A stretch of DNA of 64,000 nucleotides from Limnomonas spitsbergensis (GCA_037349105.1 JAYJMM010000080.1:1178001-1242000), one strand, 5' to 3'. Positions 10,653 to 23,647 are shown, counted from the first letter of the stretch. A program made the numbers and translations. The notes: generated from the sequence alone by a model not told the origin.

Positions 10653-11561
10653 CTTTGGTAGCAAAGCGTGACGGGGCGAGTTTACCTAGCGTGGGCGAGC
10701 CAGCGGTTTGCAAAGGAGACGGTCAAAAGTGAAAAATGTAGCAGGATCAACCGCAAGACATGCTGATGTGCACAAGAGTGACGTTATAATCCCCACTCTG
10801 ATCCCTGCTCTGACCCCCCCCCCTCGTTATTTGTCGTTGTATAACGGATTCGAACTTCGAAGCCATCCGCATACGGGCAAGCCATGTTCCGCATGTATAA
10901 CGGTTCGGACTCATCACCATGTGTAATTGTGATTACAGGTCGCGGCTCTATTTTCGACTGGGGGGGGGGCACTTTGAGCCCGATTCCACTTGGGCGCTCG
11001 CGCTCGCCGGAACATGTTCCGGTGGCGGTTTATCTGGTTAAGCGTGGCCGAAAAAAATGGAAATGCAATTTCTCGGGCCCAATTCCACTTGTGTCCGGAA
11101 CACGGAAATAACATGCCAGCTCAACCTCGCCAATTCCACTTGTGCCCGGAAAGGCCCCGGAACGCCAGGGTGGCGCCTGCCTTACGGCCTGCCGTGCCCG
11201 TGAAGTGCCCACAGTGTGGATATAGTTAGGATCATCCCAGGATTCTGTACGGCGCGCACTTTTTGGCTCGGGTCACCCCCAATGTGAACGCGCCCCTGGT
11301 GCCCAACATGAAAACCGGTGTTGCTTCACGCACGCCAGGTTTACAACGAGTCGTCATTATGAGACCGAGGATACATGTTGGGTGTAATTTTTTTACTGTA
11401 GGAACTGTGCGTCCTGCAGAGAAAGAAAAGAAAGAAAGAAAACGCCTGAGCGTGGCTTGAGGAATACGTACACCGGGAGATCAAGCCCGTCCGTCAACAA
11501 GAAAGCTGTCATTTGCGCCGAAACCAAAAAATCGCGGGTTGCGCATTTACGCACGTGACTT
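10653..11561. other. Repeat-rich divergent intergenic region, part 1
   Basis: Lies between the starts of the Smr (-) and FAD (+) genes. Holds family B repeat members at about 10976-11105 and 11117-11160 (CAATTCCACTTGTG words), the 11210-11303 segment that recurs at 13992-14084 with roughly 90% identity by eye, and the shortened dispersed repeat at 11421-11483. Nothing gene-like was seen. Confidence 0.6.
11421..11483 (+). repeat. Dispersed ~150-bp repeat, copy 3 (shortened)
   Basis: Same GAAA run and AACGCCTGAGCGTGGCTTGA core as the copies at 1592 and 56552, but about 15 bases between GGAATAC and GTACACCGGG are missing and similarity ends soon after. Confidence 0.75.
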
Positions 11562-12490
11562 AGGTCGTGTTTCCACTGGTATTCTGTCGGGCAACCGACA
11601 CGGTTTAAGGCCCAATTTCGACCCAACTGCCGCAAACCGACACGGTTTAGGCCTTTCTGAAACCACGCATTCGAGTATAGCCTATACCTCGTCGATGACC
11701 AGGTTTAAGCTATTCTGTGAGTTGGTTGCCTCTTGGTTTAAGGAACCATCTCAGCGCGAAAGATCGTTCGTCATTAAAGACGCCATTTCTATGGCCAGAT
11801 TGAAATAAGCGGCGACACTTGTGGTTCCGAGGTCACGAATCGTCGCTGAACGTCTCGGCTCCCCTAGATCAGACCTCTGGCGGCAGGAAGTTCGCTGTGA
11901 ACTTCCTGGATTTCAGTGGAAACAGTTTTGGTTTAAGGCGTGGAAAATCACGATCGCGAGCAACCAGTGGAAACACCCCCTAAACCCTGAACTCTAAACC
12001 CAAAACCCAAAACCCTAAACCCTTGCTTGAACCCTAAGGGGGTGTTTCCACTGGTGCCTTAAACCAACGCGGTTTGAAACCGGTTGCTCGCGGTCGTGAT
12101 TTTTCCACGCCTTAAACCAAAACTGTTTCCACTGAAATCCAGGAAGTTCACAGCGAACTTCCTGCCGCCAGAGGTCTGATCTAGGGGAGCCGAGACGTTC
12201 TGCGACGATTCGTGACCTCGGAACCACAAGTGTCGCCGCTTATTTCAATCTGGCCATAGAAATGGCGTCTTTAATGACGAACGATCTTTCGCGCTGAGAT
12301 GGTTCCTTAAACCAAGAGGCAACCAACTCACAAAATAGCCTAAACCTGGTCATCGACGAGGTATAGGCTGTTCCCGTGGTTTCGGCCTCGAACAGAAAGG
12401 CCTAAACCGTGTCGGTTTGTGGCAGTTGGGTCGGAATTGGGCCTGAAACCGCGTCGGTTGCCCCGCAGAATATCATTGGAAACACGACCT
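11562..12490. mobile_element. Foldback element: ~430-bp inverted-repeat arms around a telomere-like spacer
   Basis: The left arm 11562-11986 and right arm 12037-12490 are reverse complements along almost their full length. They are separated by ~50 bases of CCCTAAAC-type repeat. The right arm has about 29 extra bases near its inner end (about 12055-12083), a deletion in the left arm. The word GTTTCCACTGGT marks the outer left end and recurs at the inner end of the right arm. The RNA or single strand would form a very long hairpin. No transposase is present; a non-autonomous foldback transposon or an inverted duplication are both possible. Confidence 0.85.
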
Positions 12491-14225
12491 TATTGACGCA
12501 TGGGTTGCGTCACGCAGTGATGTGCTCCCTTACGGTTCGTGAAATTACGGTTTGCGGGTGACGATGCAATTTGCGCGTAATTTACCAGGACCGCCCAGAT
12601 TGCACCGCAATTAATGCAAGTTGCTTTTGGCGTAACCACAGACGAAACCTAGGACCTTAAATGGGTTTTCGGAGTTGACGAAAAATCGTGACACGTTATC
12701 GTGGAAGATGTTCTGATCTTCACGATATCTTCCTATGAGTTGACAGACAACGATCTGCAACTTCCCACCTTAAAAATGTATGACTGATGTCCACAAAAGC
12801 CAGAAATCTACTAGAACGTGCTTGCGGTCTAGATTACAGCTCGCTCTTAATTGCGTGTAAGCTAAAAAGCCTGACGTGCGCGCAATTACGTGTTACGCCG
12901 TAATTGACCGTAATAACTTATACACAAATCGGATTACGGCGTAATCGCACAACACTGTTACCGACCGAGACTCTCAAGTTCGCCATTGCACAGCACCTTT
13001 CCGCCTCGATGCAACATTTTGCTTAATCACACCCGTTCCAAAATAACAAGCACGTAAACGAATGAGACAAGTATGCATTCAGTCGACATAGTTTTGAGTT
13101 TGCGTGAACCCTGACCTAACCAGCGTGGCAGGATCATTTGGATCATTCTTGGCTACTACGGGCCCAATTCCACTAGGGCGCTCGACGGAACACGTTCCGG
13201 TGGCGGTTTATCTGGTTGGGCGAGGCTTCAGCCACGCTGGCTGAAAAAACTTGAAATGCAATTCCACTTGTATCCGGAATGTGTTCGGGTACGGTAGGTA
13301 CGGCTGAGACCGAATCTTTCTAGTGAACAGCCTGTCAGGCATTTGCCTTATCGCTTCGTGTATCTAAGTGTTCTGTCTACTTGTCTCGCTTAGCATGATA
13401 GTCCTGCTTGACAAAATGTCGAGTTGCAAGGTACGTGCAGCCAGGGATGCCCCGGCACTGTCGAAGTTGGGTGTAGCAAATGCAGGCCGCTGCTAAACGA
13501 TAGCCCAGGCGATCGGAGGGACTGCTAAGGGGCACACGTCGACATTCACCATTGGGTTGGCCAGATCGGTGCCAACTTCTACGCGGGAAAGATTCAAATG
13601 AGGCTCTTGTTAAGGATAAGCGTCGGCCATGGCAGTAGGAACGGGCGAAAAGGAGTATTCAGAACGAACGAAAGATGACGGCGATGAAAATTTGAAGATG
13701 AGGACGAAGTTGTCCACGCTGTCGGAGCGTTGATGCGAAGTATTTTTGCATCGCTCAAAATAGGAGCGATGCAAAATATGGCACTTAACGGGTACGGCAG
13801 CACCACGCTGGCGCCACGCTGGCGTTCCGGTGCCATTCCGGTGACAAGTGGAATTGGGAAGGGTGAGCTGGCATGCCATTTCCGCGTTCCGGTGACAAGT
13901 GGAATTGGGCTCTACCTCGGGAGGTCGTTTCTGAAATGATCCTAGATGTACACAAAAGTACAACAACTAACTGTCGCCCAACTCGTGCCTCTAGTGTGGA
14001 TGTAGTTAGGATCATCTCAGAATTCTGTACGGCGCCCACTTTTGGCTCGGATCACCCCCAAAGCGAACGCGCCCCTCGTGCGTTGCCAAGATCATCACCA
14101 CATCTTCATTGACCATACGTACGCATCTTGCATTAGCTTCGTCCTCCTGCTACCTGTTGTGAACGTAGCCTAGCGGGCGCCACTGGATTGACAACAGCAG
14201 AGATAGAGGAACCAAGTCCACGACG
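12491..14225. other. Repeat-rich divergent intergenic region, part 2
   Basis: 12500-12960 is unusually rich in TTACG/CGTAA words in both orientations. Family B repeats lie at 13160-13290 and 13793-13915; the latter contains two GACAAGTGGAATTGGG words. 13992-14084 duplicates 11210-11303. The last ~140 bases before 14226 would hold the FAD-gene promoter and 5' UTR, but no clear core promoter motif is visible. Confidence 0.55.
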
Positions 14226-17200
14226 ATGTCTATTTGCTACAGAAATCGTCCCGTGATGGCCCCACGATCCCCCACAACAGCTTTCGTAGCATTTGTCCTA
14301 TACACATCCCTCCTCTTCTCAGCTGATGCGGCCAAGGATGCCGCGGGCTGTCGTGGGAAGCCTCCTCCTGTATCTTCGTCTATGCTGACACAATGCAAGA
14401 CGGTCATAGTTGGAGGTCGGTGCGCAACCATGGCGGTCACATATGCAGGCTCATTCTAGGCAAACGAAGGCCAAGCACGCCCTGTCGTCGTGAATTTGCT
14501 CCCACACATACACAGCCCCTGCTGCCCTTGCTTCCCCTCCATTCGCTATGCAATGATCCGCCTCTTCACCTTTTGTATCGCTTCATGGATTCCTTTCATC
14601 TTGGCTGAGACAAACTGTCCGTCCTGCTGCCGAACCCTGCCGGCCCCTTGGTGCGGTTGTGTTCTATGTCGCAGAGCGAGCGCAGAAATATCTTGAGTAA
14701 TTGCATTGAATAACTCTACATGATCAGGTTGAGGCCATAAATGAACACGTGAATGCACGTGTTCAATTTCGCACCTGTATGTCTGATCTTCTGATAGGGA
14801 TCGAGGGCCGTTGTAAATTGTAATCAAGGGTAAGGGTTTGTGTTAGTTTCGAGGTCCGATACCGACCTACCGGTACTAGTAGTTAGGTCGATAGAGAGTG
14901 ACCAACGGTCCTGATGATGACTGACTACTCCGTCGGATCGCTCCTCAACCCTGCGGCCCATACCATTCGCCCCTACACTCAGCCACGCAATCTACATGTG
15001 CGTACAGTGCGTACATAACTGAGCCGTCCACTTCACTGAAAGGAAAAAAGGAAGCAGCAGCTATTTTTTAGCCGTCCCCTATCTACCTGTGTGTCTAATC
15101 AGACAAGCATTGCATCTAGCTATCTCTTGGGCTCCAAGCAGGGTTTCACCGATCTGCCTTGGCGTCACCCACACACTGTCCATTGCACACACCAGTGTCT
15201 ACCATACTTGAAGGTCCTGAACCTTAAATTAAGCTGCATTACGGCCTACGGCTGTCATGGTAGCCCAACCTGTGCCGTATCGAGCTGTATCAAGCCGTAT
15301 CTAGCCCCCTTGTTTGAACAATGCAGCTTAAAAAATCCTGGCTTACTCTGTTTTAGGCTTGTGCACTTACTGCTTTTGCATGCAGGTGGACCTGGAGGCC
15401 TGTTCGCCGCTTTTTTTCTCCGCAGCCTGGGTCCAGACGTCTGCGTGGTGGAGGCCAGCTCCACGACCGGGGGCAAGTAGGTTGGTAGTTAGGGTTTGGG
15501 GTTCGGGGCAAAGGGCATATCAGTGGGCTGCTGACTCGATTGAGTGCACCATTGAACATTCAAGCATGATCAGTTTATCATCCATAATTATACATAAATT
15601 CTCACCTGATGAAATGATGTATTCACACTAGCTTGCTTCCAAGCAGGTAGACGGATGAGACCAGGGATGTCTGTCACGCCTAGAGAGTCAACGCCAGATG
15701 CTTTTAGTACCTGAACCCTTTACCAGAGCCATTGTCGATTTTTAATCAGACCACACCAAACCAAAATTGTCCATGCACGGTTCCAGACGTCAGGTACTCC
15801 ATCCTTATCTTGAAGACCTGAAGGCCAGTGTATTCTGCAAGCAAGTCCTCAATCTTGACGCCAGCCACGTTTTAAACCCTAAAAACAACATGGTCATATT
15901 CCTCAAGCCTTGTAAAAGAATACTAAATACTTCTTACAGAAATTAATCGCCCACCCACCCCATCACTGTCCCAATGACCTGAACTCCGACTGACCCTGCC
16001 TGCAGGGCGGCGCCTGTCCTGGTCCCCAAGCCCGATGGTTCCATCCAGAGCTTCCCTGGCTGCCCAAGTGAGTTGAATTACATCCATACCCAGCTGCTAA
16101 TCCAACAAGATCTCTAAGAGCTGCCCAGGCTGCCCAATAATCCAAGTGAGTTGAATTAATATGTCCACACGTCCAGCCGGGGATTTGTTCAGACACCCCC
16201 TGGCTGTCCAAATGGGTGCCTCCCCTGTCTCCCCCCTTTGCAGCAGTGTGTATCAATGAGGCCCCTCATGGAGTTATCGTGGGGAACTGTCATATCAGAC
16301 GAACCAGACCACCCCTCCTACCCTCTCACCCATCTCACCCCTGTCCCCTCCTCACACATCTCACCCATCCCACCCATCTGCTCCTTTACAGTGCGCATCA
16401 ATGAGGCGCAAACCCCCATCCGGTGCCTGGCCTATAAGATGAACCAGACCACCTACGAGTCCGACTTTGAATCCCTGGTGTACACACGGGGCATGTGGAG
16501 CCGCGGCAACCAGGGCTTTGTGGGTGAGAAATTATAAAACGACATGGAGGGAGGGAGATTAGGGCTTAGATTACATGAAGGGAGATTAGGGCTTTGTGGG
16601 TGAGAGATTATAATTCGACATGGTGGGAGGGAGAGAGATCCTTAGAATGCGTGGATAGGGGGGGGAAGATCCTTACAATATATGAAACAAGAGGAGGGCA
16701 TTGTGGGTGGGAAATTCTCATAATAATAAAAAATATAGGGGGAGAGATCCTTAGAATACATGGAGCAAGAGGAGGGCTTTGTTCCTGAACATCAGCTTTG
16801 CTTCTTTCTTTCTTTCGGCATGGAGATTTAGTCTGTCCTGATTTTGTTATCCCTGGCCTTCACAGCTGCCCCCCCTCGCCTCGAGGCCACGCTTCCCCAC
16901 AAGGAAGGGATCAGTACCGGTATTATTATACTGCTCCCTTCATTCTTATTCGTTCCCTCCATTCTGCTATCCTTTTTCTGTTTTGGGGTCTAACCCCAAA
17001 TGGCACTACGGTATTCTCACTCTAACAAATGACCGAGTGAGCAAGCAATTTGTAGGGTTTGCTGTGAACCCTAAATAGGGTTTAAGTGTTGAGGGTTTGA
17101 ACTATGAATCCTTAACAGCCCCACTCCCCCCACTCCCCCCCTTGCCGCCCGTGTGCTCAGGCAAGGTCTTCAGCTTCAACTCCTCCCTCGACGACCTCGA

Positions 17201-20200
17201 GACTGCGATGTATGAGTACGCCTTCCTGGGCACTCGCGCCGCTCACCCGCTCACCGGCGTGGCCCGTCCGGCCTCCCTGGACTGCTCCAAATACGCCACA
17301 GTGGGGCAGTACCTCACGGACGCGGTCGGCTCTGAGGGCTTCGCGTTCCTCCTGGCCAGCACCTCCTTCCGGGTGGACTACAAAATGCCTCTGGATGTCT
17401 GCGGGTACATAGAGTACTTCAAAGTAGACTGGGACAGGTGCTGCACCAACTTTTACCCGCAGAACGGCTTCTCAGGTTTCATGGAGGCCCTGCGCGTGAG
17501 AGCGGTCGCCGCCGGCGTGCGCTTCTTCACCGACAGCGCGGTCACGTGTTTGTACAAGGCGACCGGCGGCGGCCGCGATTCTGATTCGTACGTCGCGCTG
17601 ACCGCGGACGGTTTGGGTTTCGAGGCCGCGGACCGGCTGCTGCTGGCCGCCGGGACTGCGCTGGCAAAGCTGGGCGGGCCGCTGGGCCGGGCACTGGCGG
17701 CGGACCCGCAGTTCGACGCGTTGCTGCCCGTTGAGTCGTTCAAGTACGGCGCGGTGTGGCCGGAGAGGTTCTGGGACGCGTACAGCCGCCAAGAGTACAA
17801 GAACTTCAGAGTTGTCACGGTGAGCCCCAAACCCTAAACCACAAACGATTGGCCATTATACTCAGACCATCAGACCATGACTAGTGGACCAAAGAGGCTC
17901 TGAGATTATCCGTACAGCGGCCAGCTGTACCTGAGTTTTAGAGTGGTCACAGTGAGCCGCAAACCATGAAACAGAAAAGTTAGAGCCAGGGGTCCAGAGA
18001 GGCTCTGGGACGCGTGCAGCCGCCAGCTGTTCAAGAAGCTCAAAGTGGTCGCGTTTAGGGTTCAGCGTTTAGGGTCTACCGTTCAGGGTTCAGCGTTGAG
18101 GGTTCAGTGTGTAGGGTCAAGCCGCCAGCGGTGATAAAAAATCAGGGTGGTAGCGCCTAGCCCCCTCAACCCCATGCTCTTGTATGTTTGAGTGCACATT
18201 GTCAGGCACCTCCTTTGGCAGGTTGCCCAGCAGCCTCCACTTCACCTACGGGGACAAATCTCCCATTGCTAATGGAGGACAAAATCTCCCTGCAAAGATG
18301 ATCAATGGTTTTGTATAAAAACGATGGAGACTATCTCCCATCATATATGCGTAATATGTCGTACTGACTCCCGCCTAAGCCTCCATCCCATGCCTGCTCC
18401 GGTAACTTATGAAAGTGTGTGGTGCCTTCTGGGGGGGCCACGAAAAAACTGTTTGTCTCATACCAACATCCCTCTTTTTCACCGCTTTTCTGGAACCACA
18501 TAACGCAGGACGGCCGGTGCAGCGTACGCTCTGAGTTCGGTGTCGCACCAAGGTTCGGACAGGCTGCCACCAACGCCACTCGCCCCATGTAAGTCCCAAG
18601 TTCCCTCCAGTTTGCAGCTACCTGGTCCATGACAAGCATGAATGCATAGCGCAGTGGAAGGCTTGAATTTAGTGCACGGTTAGGTCACGTTACCATCTCT
18701 AAAAACCTTATCCCTCACCCCCCATCCCTAAAACCTCAACTACCGGTACCATCCCATAACCCTCAACATAACCCCCCATACCTAACCCCAAAACCCACAT
18801 CCTATTCCTAAAACCCCCATACCTTAACTCGAATCCCTCAACCCCCATCCCGTAACCCTCAATCCCATGGCTGCCTCCTCTACAGCGGCATCAGACTGTC
18901 TGGTGCAGTGGAATGTTTGGGTTAAGGGTATGATGCTCCCTTTACCCCACTGCCCCTTACCCCCATCCCTCCCTCAACAACAGCTACATCGGCGACCCCG
19001 TCTGCGTGGCGCCTTTTAAGGAAAATATGAGTATATGACCCTCCCTTAATTAACCTACGCCTAAACCCCCGACCCTCCCTCCACCACACCACCACAGCTA
19101 CGTCGACGATCCAGTCTGCGTGGCGCAATGGAAGGCGTTGTACGCGGCCGGCGGGATCGAAGCAGTTCGCGAGGCGCTGCGCAGCGACCTGGCCTCGATC
19201 TTCAAAGAGGTCGACATCCCGCAGCCGACCGTGGATTACGTAAAGAACGTCGAGAACGCGTGGCACTACCTCAAGCCTTTTTCCTCGCTCAAGTAGGTTG
19301 CGCTCCTGCTTGTTAGTGGTTATGTAGCGCGGATGTGGCTGCGTCCGGATGTGGCCCCGGCCCTGAGCTGCGCTGCTCCCTTCACCCACACGCTCCTAGA
19401 TACCGTACTATTAGTATGATTTGTTTTTTTTATGTTTTTTCGAAAGAAACCAATCGTAAAAACTAATTGTTTCAGGCACAAAAAACAAAAACAGCAAACA
19501 AAAAACAAATAGGTTTGGGTAACACGCACCTTTTCACCCATTGTTTGCCCTCATTCTCCCGCCAGCACGGCCCAATCTCTTTTCATATTAAGAAGGCAGT
19601 TAGGACTCTTCGAATCGTTTAATAGAGCAAGGCAAAGCAACTGGACAGGGCGCCTGCGGAGGACGGCCACTGACTATGACTGAGGGCCAATGTAAATGCA
19701 AGCTTCGTTTATCAAGGACTTTGTATGGCTTTCTAAGACTTATGATGTGTTTTTCAGGGCGTTTAAAGACTTTCGAAGGAGAAACTAAAGTATAGCATAT
19801 TTATTGGTTTTTTGATAAAACCAGCAGGTAAAAGACAGAACTTTCCGGTACCAAATAAAAAATCAACCAAGAAATGCAATCAAGAAAAGTGAATAGTTTT
19901 GGGTACCAAGCCAAAAACCAACTCGAAAAAAACTCTTACTACGGTAATGGCCGTGGTTTTCTTTCAATTGCTTTTCATGTTCGTTAGTAAGTCATTGTTT
20001 TGCATTCTCAGGAACATAACGATCGACTCGGTTGAGACGTGGGCCATGAACCCGCTCGGCGAGGCCGGCATGTGCGTGACCTCGGAGGCCGTCAACCTGC
20101 GCAACTCCGGCTGGGCGCACGCAGCATGGGTGTCGGTCATCAACTGCCTCAAGGAGAAGTTCCTGGACATGGTGCCGGGCCTGGCTGAAGAGATCGAGTT

Positions 20201-21123
20201 CTACGAGAGTGGCTGCAACAACCATTCTCTGCCCTTCCCGAATGAGGTGCGCTTTGTTTATCACACATGCATGTGGATCGAGATCTGAATGTGTGGATCT
20301 AGATCCGGACTCGGGACTGGTATACCGGTGGACATTCCTACTCGCACAGCACACAGCATCAGTGTTTATATCTGTGTATAGAGGCGGCTGGGCGGCCACC
20401 ACTGGGCCCCTTGAGATGATAACTTGGACGGACTACGGCCAGCCGCCAGCGCAGCGGGGCTTGTTGCATCAGCAGGGCCGCCTTCGGCCGTAGGCGTGAG
20501 GTAGCTGACTCATAGCTCAACAATAAGTAGCACACAACCGCCCACTCCAGTCTCTGCTGCTTTGATGTTCTTCTCCCGTTTGCCTGTTGTGTACTGCCAA
20601 TGGTGTACTGCCTGCGTATACATGACCCTCTGCCGCAACCCGTGCACTTCGACCCCCCTCGTTTCTGCGCCGAAACAGCCCCTATATGACCCCAGCCATA
20701 CCCAGCCATCCCCTGACCCCAGCTATCCCCTACCCCAGCCATACCCAGCCATCCCCTGACCCCAGCCATCCCCAATCCCAGCCATGCCCAGCCCGTGCAC
20801 CCCAACTCACCTCATCCCTCCGCCAAAACAGACCCCTGCCCTGCCTGCCTGTGCAGGTCTACATGCCAGCCACCATGATGCCAGCCACGCCCCTGAACGG
20901 CCTGATCGATAACGGCGAGGCATCCGGTCGCAAGAGGTTGGAGCGCAGGCGGGCGATGCAGGCCAGCCAGCAGCAGACGCCGTCGCAGCAGCAGCAGCAG
21001 GAGGAGCAAAGGGGGCAGCAACAACAGTGTGCTGTGCAAACCTCGTGTGAGCACGTGCCCTCAGCCGCAACGGCCAACTCCCACGGCCCGCTGGAGGGCT
21101 ACGCGTCTCGCTATCATATTTAA
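14226..21123 (+). CDS. FAD-dependent amine-oxidase-like oxidoreductase with signal peptide, 9 exons
   Basis: Exons 14226-14415, 15386-15476, 16006-16067, 16392-16523, 17161-17819, 18509-18588, 19098-19292, 20012-20246, 20857-21123; all GT-AG, phases agree, total 1911 bases (636 residues). Residues 17-35 are a hydrophobic signal peptide ending SADA, so the protein probably enters the secretory pathway. KTVIVGGGPGGLFAAFFL gives the dinucleotide-binding GxGxxG (G63, G65, G68), followed by the acidic end of beta-2 (VVEAS, E86) and a TTGGK turn: the hallmark of the flavin amine oxidase/NAD(P)-binding-8 fold. The central exon carries the substrate-domain-like region. A NPLGEAGMC segment in exon 8 may belong to the C-terminal FAD-contacting part. 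The last exon is Gln-rich (several QQQ runs). Substrate cannot be told from sequence. Small exon 3 (62 bases) was placed by phase alone. Donors and acceptors are surrounded by decayed copies of the same junctions. Confidence 0.85.
16100..16320 (+). repeat. Echo copies of FAD exon 3 donor and exon 4 acceptor
   Basis: The donor region GGCTGCCCAAGTGAGTTGAA of exon 3 recurs at about 16125-16155 and more weakly at 16197. The acceptor region of exon 4 (CAGTGCGCATCAATGAGGC) has a decayed copy at about 16240-16310 that includes the later word GAACCAGACCACC but has lost the frame. Confidence 0.8.
16588..16795 (+). repeat. Echo copies of FAD exon 4 donor
   Basis: The exon 4 end AGGGCTTTGTGGGTGAGA recurs at about 16589, 16697 and 16782 with flanking GGGAGAGATCCTTAGAAT words, at 80-110-base intervals downstream of the true donor at 16523/16524. 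Confidence 0.8.
17885..18150 (+). repeat. Echo copies of FAD exon 5 donor
   Basis: Three progressively decayed copies of the last ~55 coding bases of exon 5. The copy at about 18000-18052 matches best over the GAGAGGCTCTGGGACGCGTG word; another lies near 17890-17965 and retains GTGAGCC after GTGGTCACA, and a remnant lies near 18118. Telomere-like TTTAGGG words are interspersed. Confidence 0.8.
18715..19025 (+). repeat. CCCTAA-rich tract and echo of FAD exon 7 start
   Basis: 18716-18865 consists of imperfect AACCC/CCCTAA-type runs. A copy of the exon 7 start (CTACATCGGCGACCCCGTC, 18979 onward) precedes the true exon start CTACGTCGACGATCCAGTC at 19098. A weaker copy lies near 18885. Confidence 0.75.
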
Positions 21124-21127
21124 CCGT

Positions 21128-21262
21128 TAAGGGAAGTCAAATGTGCTGCAAGTGTACCGCAAGTGTACCGCTGGAGGGATACGCATCCCTCAAAGGAAAG
21201 GAAGTTCAGCGCAAGTGTACCGCAAGTGCAGTGCTTGAGGGCTACGCGTCTTTCGTAACATA
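21128..21262 (+). repeat. Echo copies of the FAD gene terminal exon
   Basis: Two copies of the last coding stretch CTGGAGGGCTACGCGTCT plus a downstream ATATTTAA follow the stop codon, about 70-80 bases apart, showing that the boundary amplification also affects the 3' end of the last exon. Confidence 0.75.
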
Positions 21263-23647
21263 TTTAAAAACCAAGGGTGAACGAACGACTTGTTTTGGTG
21301 AACCTGTCATGGTCTGGTCCCCATTGGCCCTCTTTAGTTGATGCGCATTTCGGCCTGCCAAAGGTAGTCTGGAGAATGCTGAAAACAGAGCAACACCAAA
21401 AATTGGGTATTGGTTGGATGCTGGTTTAGCTCAGCTTGGCCCGAGGGTTTAGGGCTTAGGGTCTGAGACACTTGGCAGCAATGAAAGTGAATCCCTACAG
21501 GTAGTCCTTAATTTTCTGTAGTTGTGACCAGCGCTGCCTTCCAGGCTCGGCGAAGAATATTCTTGGAGTATTATTGTCAGCCTGACAAGGTGGGGCTTAA
21601 GAGTGATCAGCATGAGTGACCTCGTCATCAGGGGGGGGGTCTTAAGAATGCAGGACACTTAGTTCATTCTGGCTGGTTTTCGTGTAACCGAGATATCCTG
21701 TACGTCTTGTTTAGTTGTACCACAGGATGGTTGTATCAGCGGTTTCCTTGATTTAAGGGGAATAGTGAGATGCTGCTGTGGTGTACTGCCCACAGAAGTC
21801 CGTTTGAAACTTTTAATCCGGGATTCACGTGTCAATGACAAAACACCTCTGGGCCCTCTGGGCAGGATTCACGGGTGTGGTCTGGGGCTGCAATTCCTTG
21901 TGTGGCGGTGCAGTGCTGTTTGAGTCGAATCAGTCGAGCTGTTATGGCTGATCAAGCTTATCTGAATGAGTACCCTTCTTAATTTTCATGAATCATTGGA
22001 TGTTAAGCGCGTGCGCTTTGATTTGTCAAGTTCTCGCCTAAGGCGCTAACAGAACCTTGATAATGATAGCTGTGTGTAGGCTTTCCTGCAGCACATGCTG
22101 GAGTCGGACTTACCAAAATCAGGTCAGACGATGTCGCAGGCAGATTCAAATGTAGGCTGTCTTGTTGTTATCTTAAGATTATCCATTGTAACTTTCCTTT
22201 CCCTAGCAATCAGAGCAAGGCGCAAATGGGCTGGCTGGACAACTGCAAGCCACGCACACTGGTGTGGGGGGAGGGAGGGGGTATTTCGGTATCCTTTGTT
22301 TCTCTCTTTCCTTCCTCTCCCCTCTTGCCTTATGTTTCCTTCTCACAACTTCACTGTTAGGCACTCACACGGTTAGAAGCGTAACATCACTGAGCAGGGC
22401 CCAGGGATGTAATGTCACTGACCGGCGCAAAGTGGGTATTTTCCTTATATTCTTGCTGATCTTAACTTTCTCACGTGGCCGAGCCTTCCTAAACGTGGCC
22501 ATGAAGTGTAACGTCATGGACTTTCCAACATGACAGTCGGACGCCGTCGCGACTGAGCCTTTTCAGAACGGCCCAGGGGTGTCAAGTCATTGGCCGGCAC
22601 CAAGCTGGCTGGCTGGGCAGTTATTCCCCCAAATACCGGGAACACATTTATACCGCTGCAACTCTGGAGATACCAGGCGGGAGATACAGTCGAGGGGCAG
22701 GGCCTGCCCCTTTCATTGAATATCAAAGTCATCTTCACCCGTGTCTCCTTGATGGACAGGGGCCTGGTGCAATGACGGTACATTTACAATACACTGACGT
22801 CACATCTAATCAAGTAACCAATCCCTGTAGATAGATCTTCTCATTTAACAGCGCAGCCACCGCATTGCTGAACTTCTGCACAGGTCTGAATTCAATTGCA
22901 GATTTTATGAACAGCAACGATTCGGTCCTACATTCCTTAAATCTCATAAATAGGCAGCATCAAATCTTCAAGAGGGTCGAAGCTCCCCCTAAGGAGGCCG
23001 AAGCATGGCTACTTGGTGGTTTTGGGGCAGCGATTTGATGATGGCAGTATTAAGCAGTGCAGCACTTCAGCGATTTCCTCCTAGTCCGCCTGAACAGAAT
23101 GTTGCCAAAGGCAAAATGATAGAGGGGTGACAGTATTTTCAGTTTTCAATAACCATTGTCTCACCCCCCGGCTTTGCCTGCTGCCACACACACCTTAACC
23201 AAAGAAGCTAGCATCGAAGACCCACCATTACAATTTGCAATCGCCAATTGGTCCGTACTTTAATCAGTGAGGGAGTGTGAGACTTATTTCCAAAACTGTA
23301 CAATTACCGAATGAGTGAGTGACGGATCCCATCAGCAAAACAAAGCTGCTAATCCAGCTGACGGCCCGCTTTGACGCGATAGCCGGGCAAGCTGTACGGC
23401 CTCAAGTCTATCAGGTCTTCGTGAACAGCCTCCTGAGTGTGTGGACGGGGGGGGAAGTTCAGGCGCTGGCAGGGGTATTTATTGGGGGAAAGGAGGTTCA
23501 GGCGTTTGCGGGAGAAGTTATGGGGTGGGAGCTGTTCAGGCGTTTCTGGGGCAATTCTTAAAGCGGAGTGTGAGATCTAATTTGATGGCTTGTCCTCTAG
23601 TAGACAGATGAAGCCGAGTTAAAACGAACTTGCATTGCCACGGCATT
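21263..23647. other. Convergent intergenic region between FAD and IMPL1-like genes
   Basis: No gene recognised. Family A repeat members occur at about 22376-22415, 22476-22515 and 22545-22600 (GAGCAGGGCCCAGG and TGTAACGTCA words). Short ORFs here have no recognisable motif. The 3' UTRs of both flanking genes must lie in this stretch. Confidence 0.55.
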
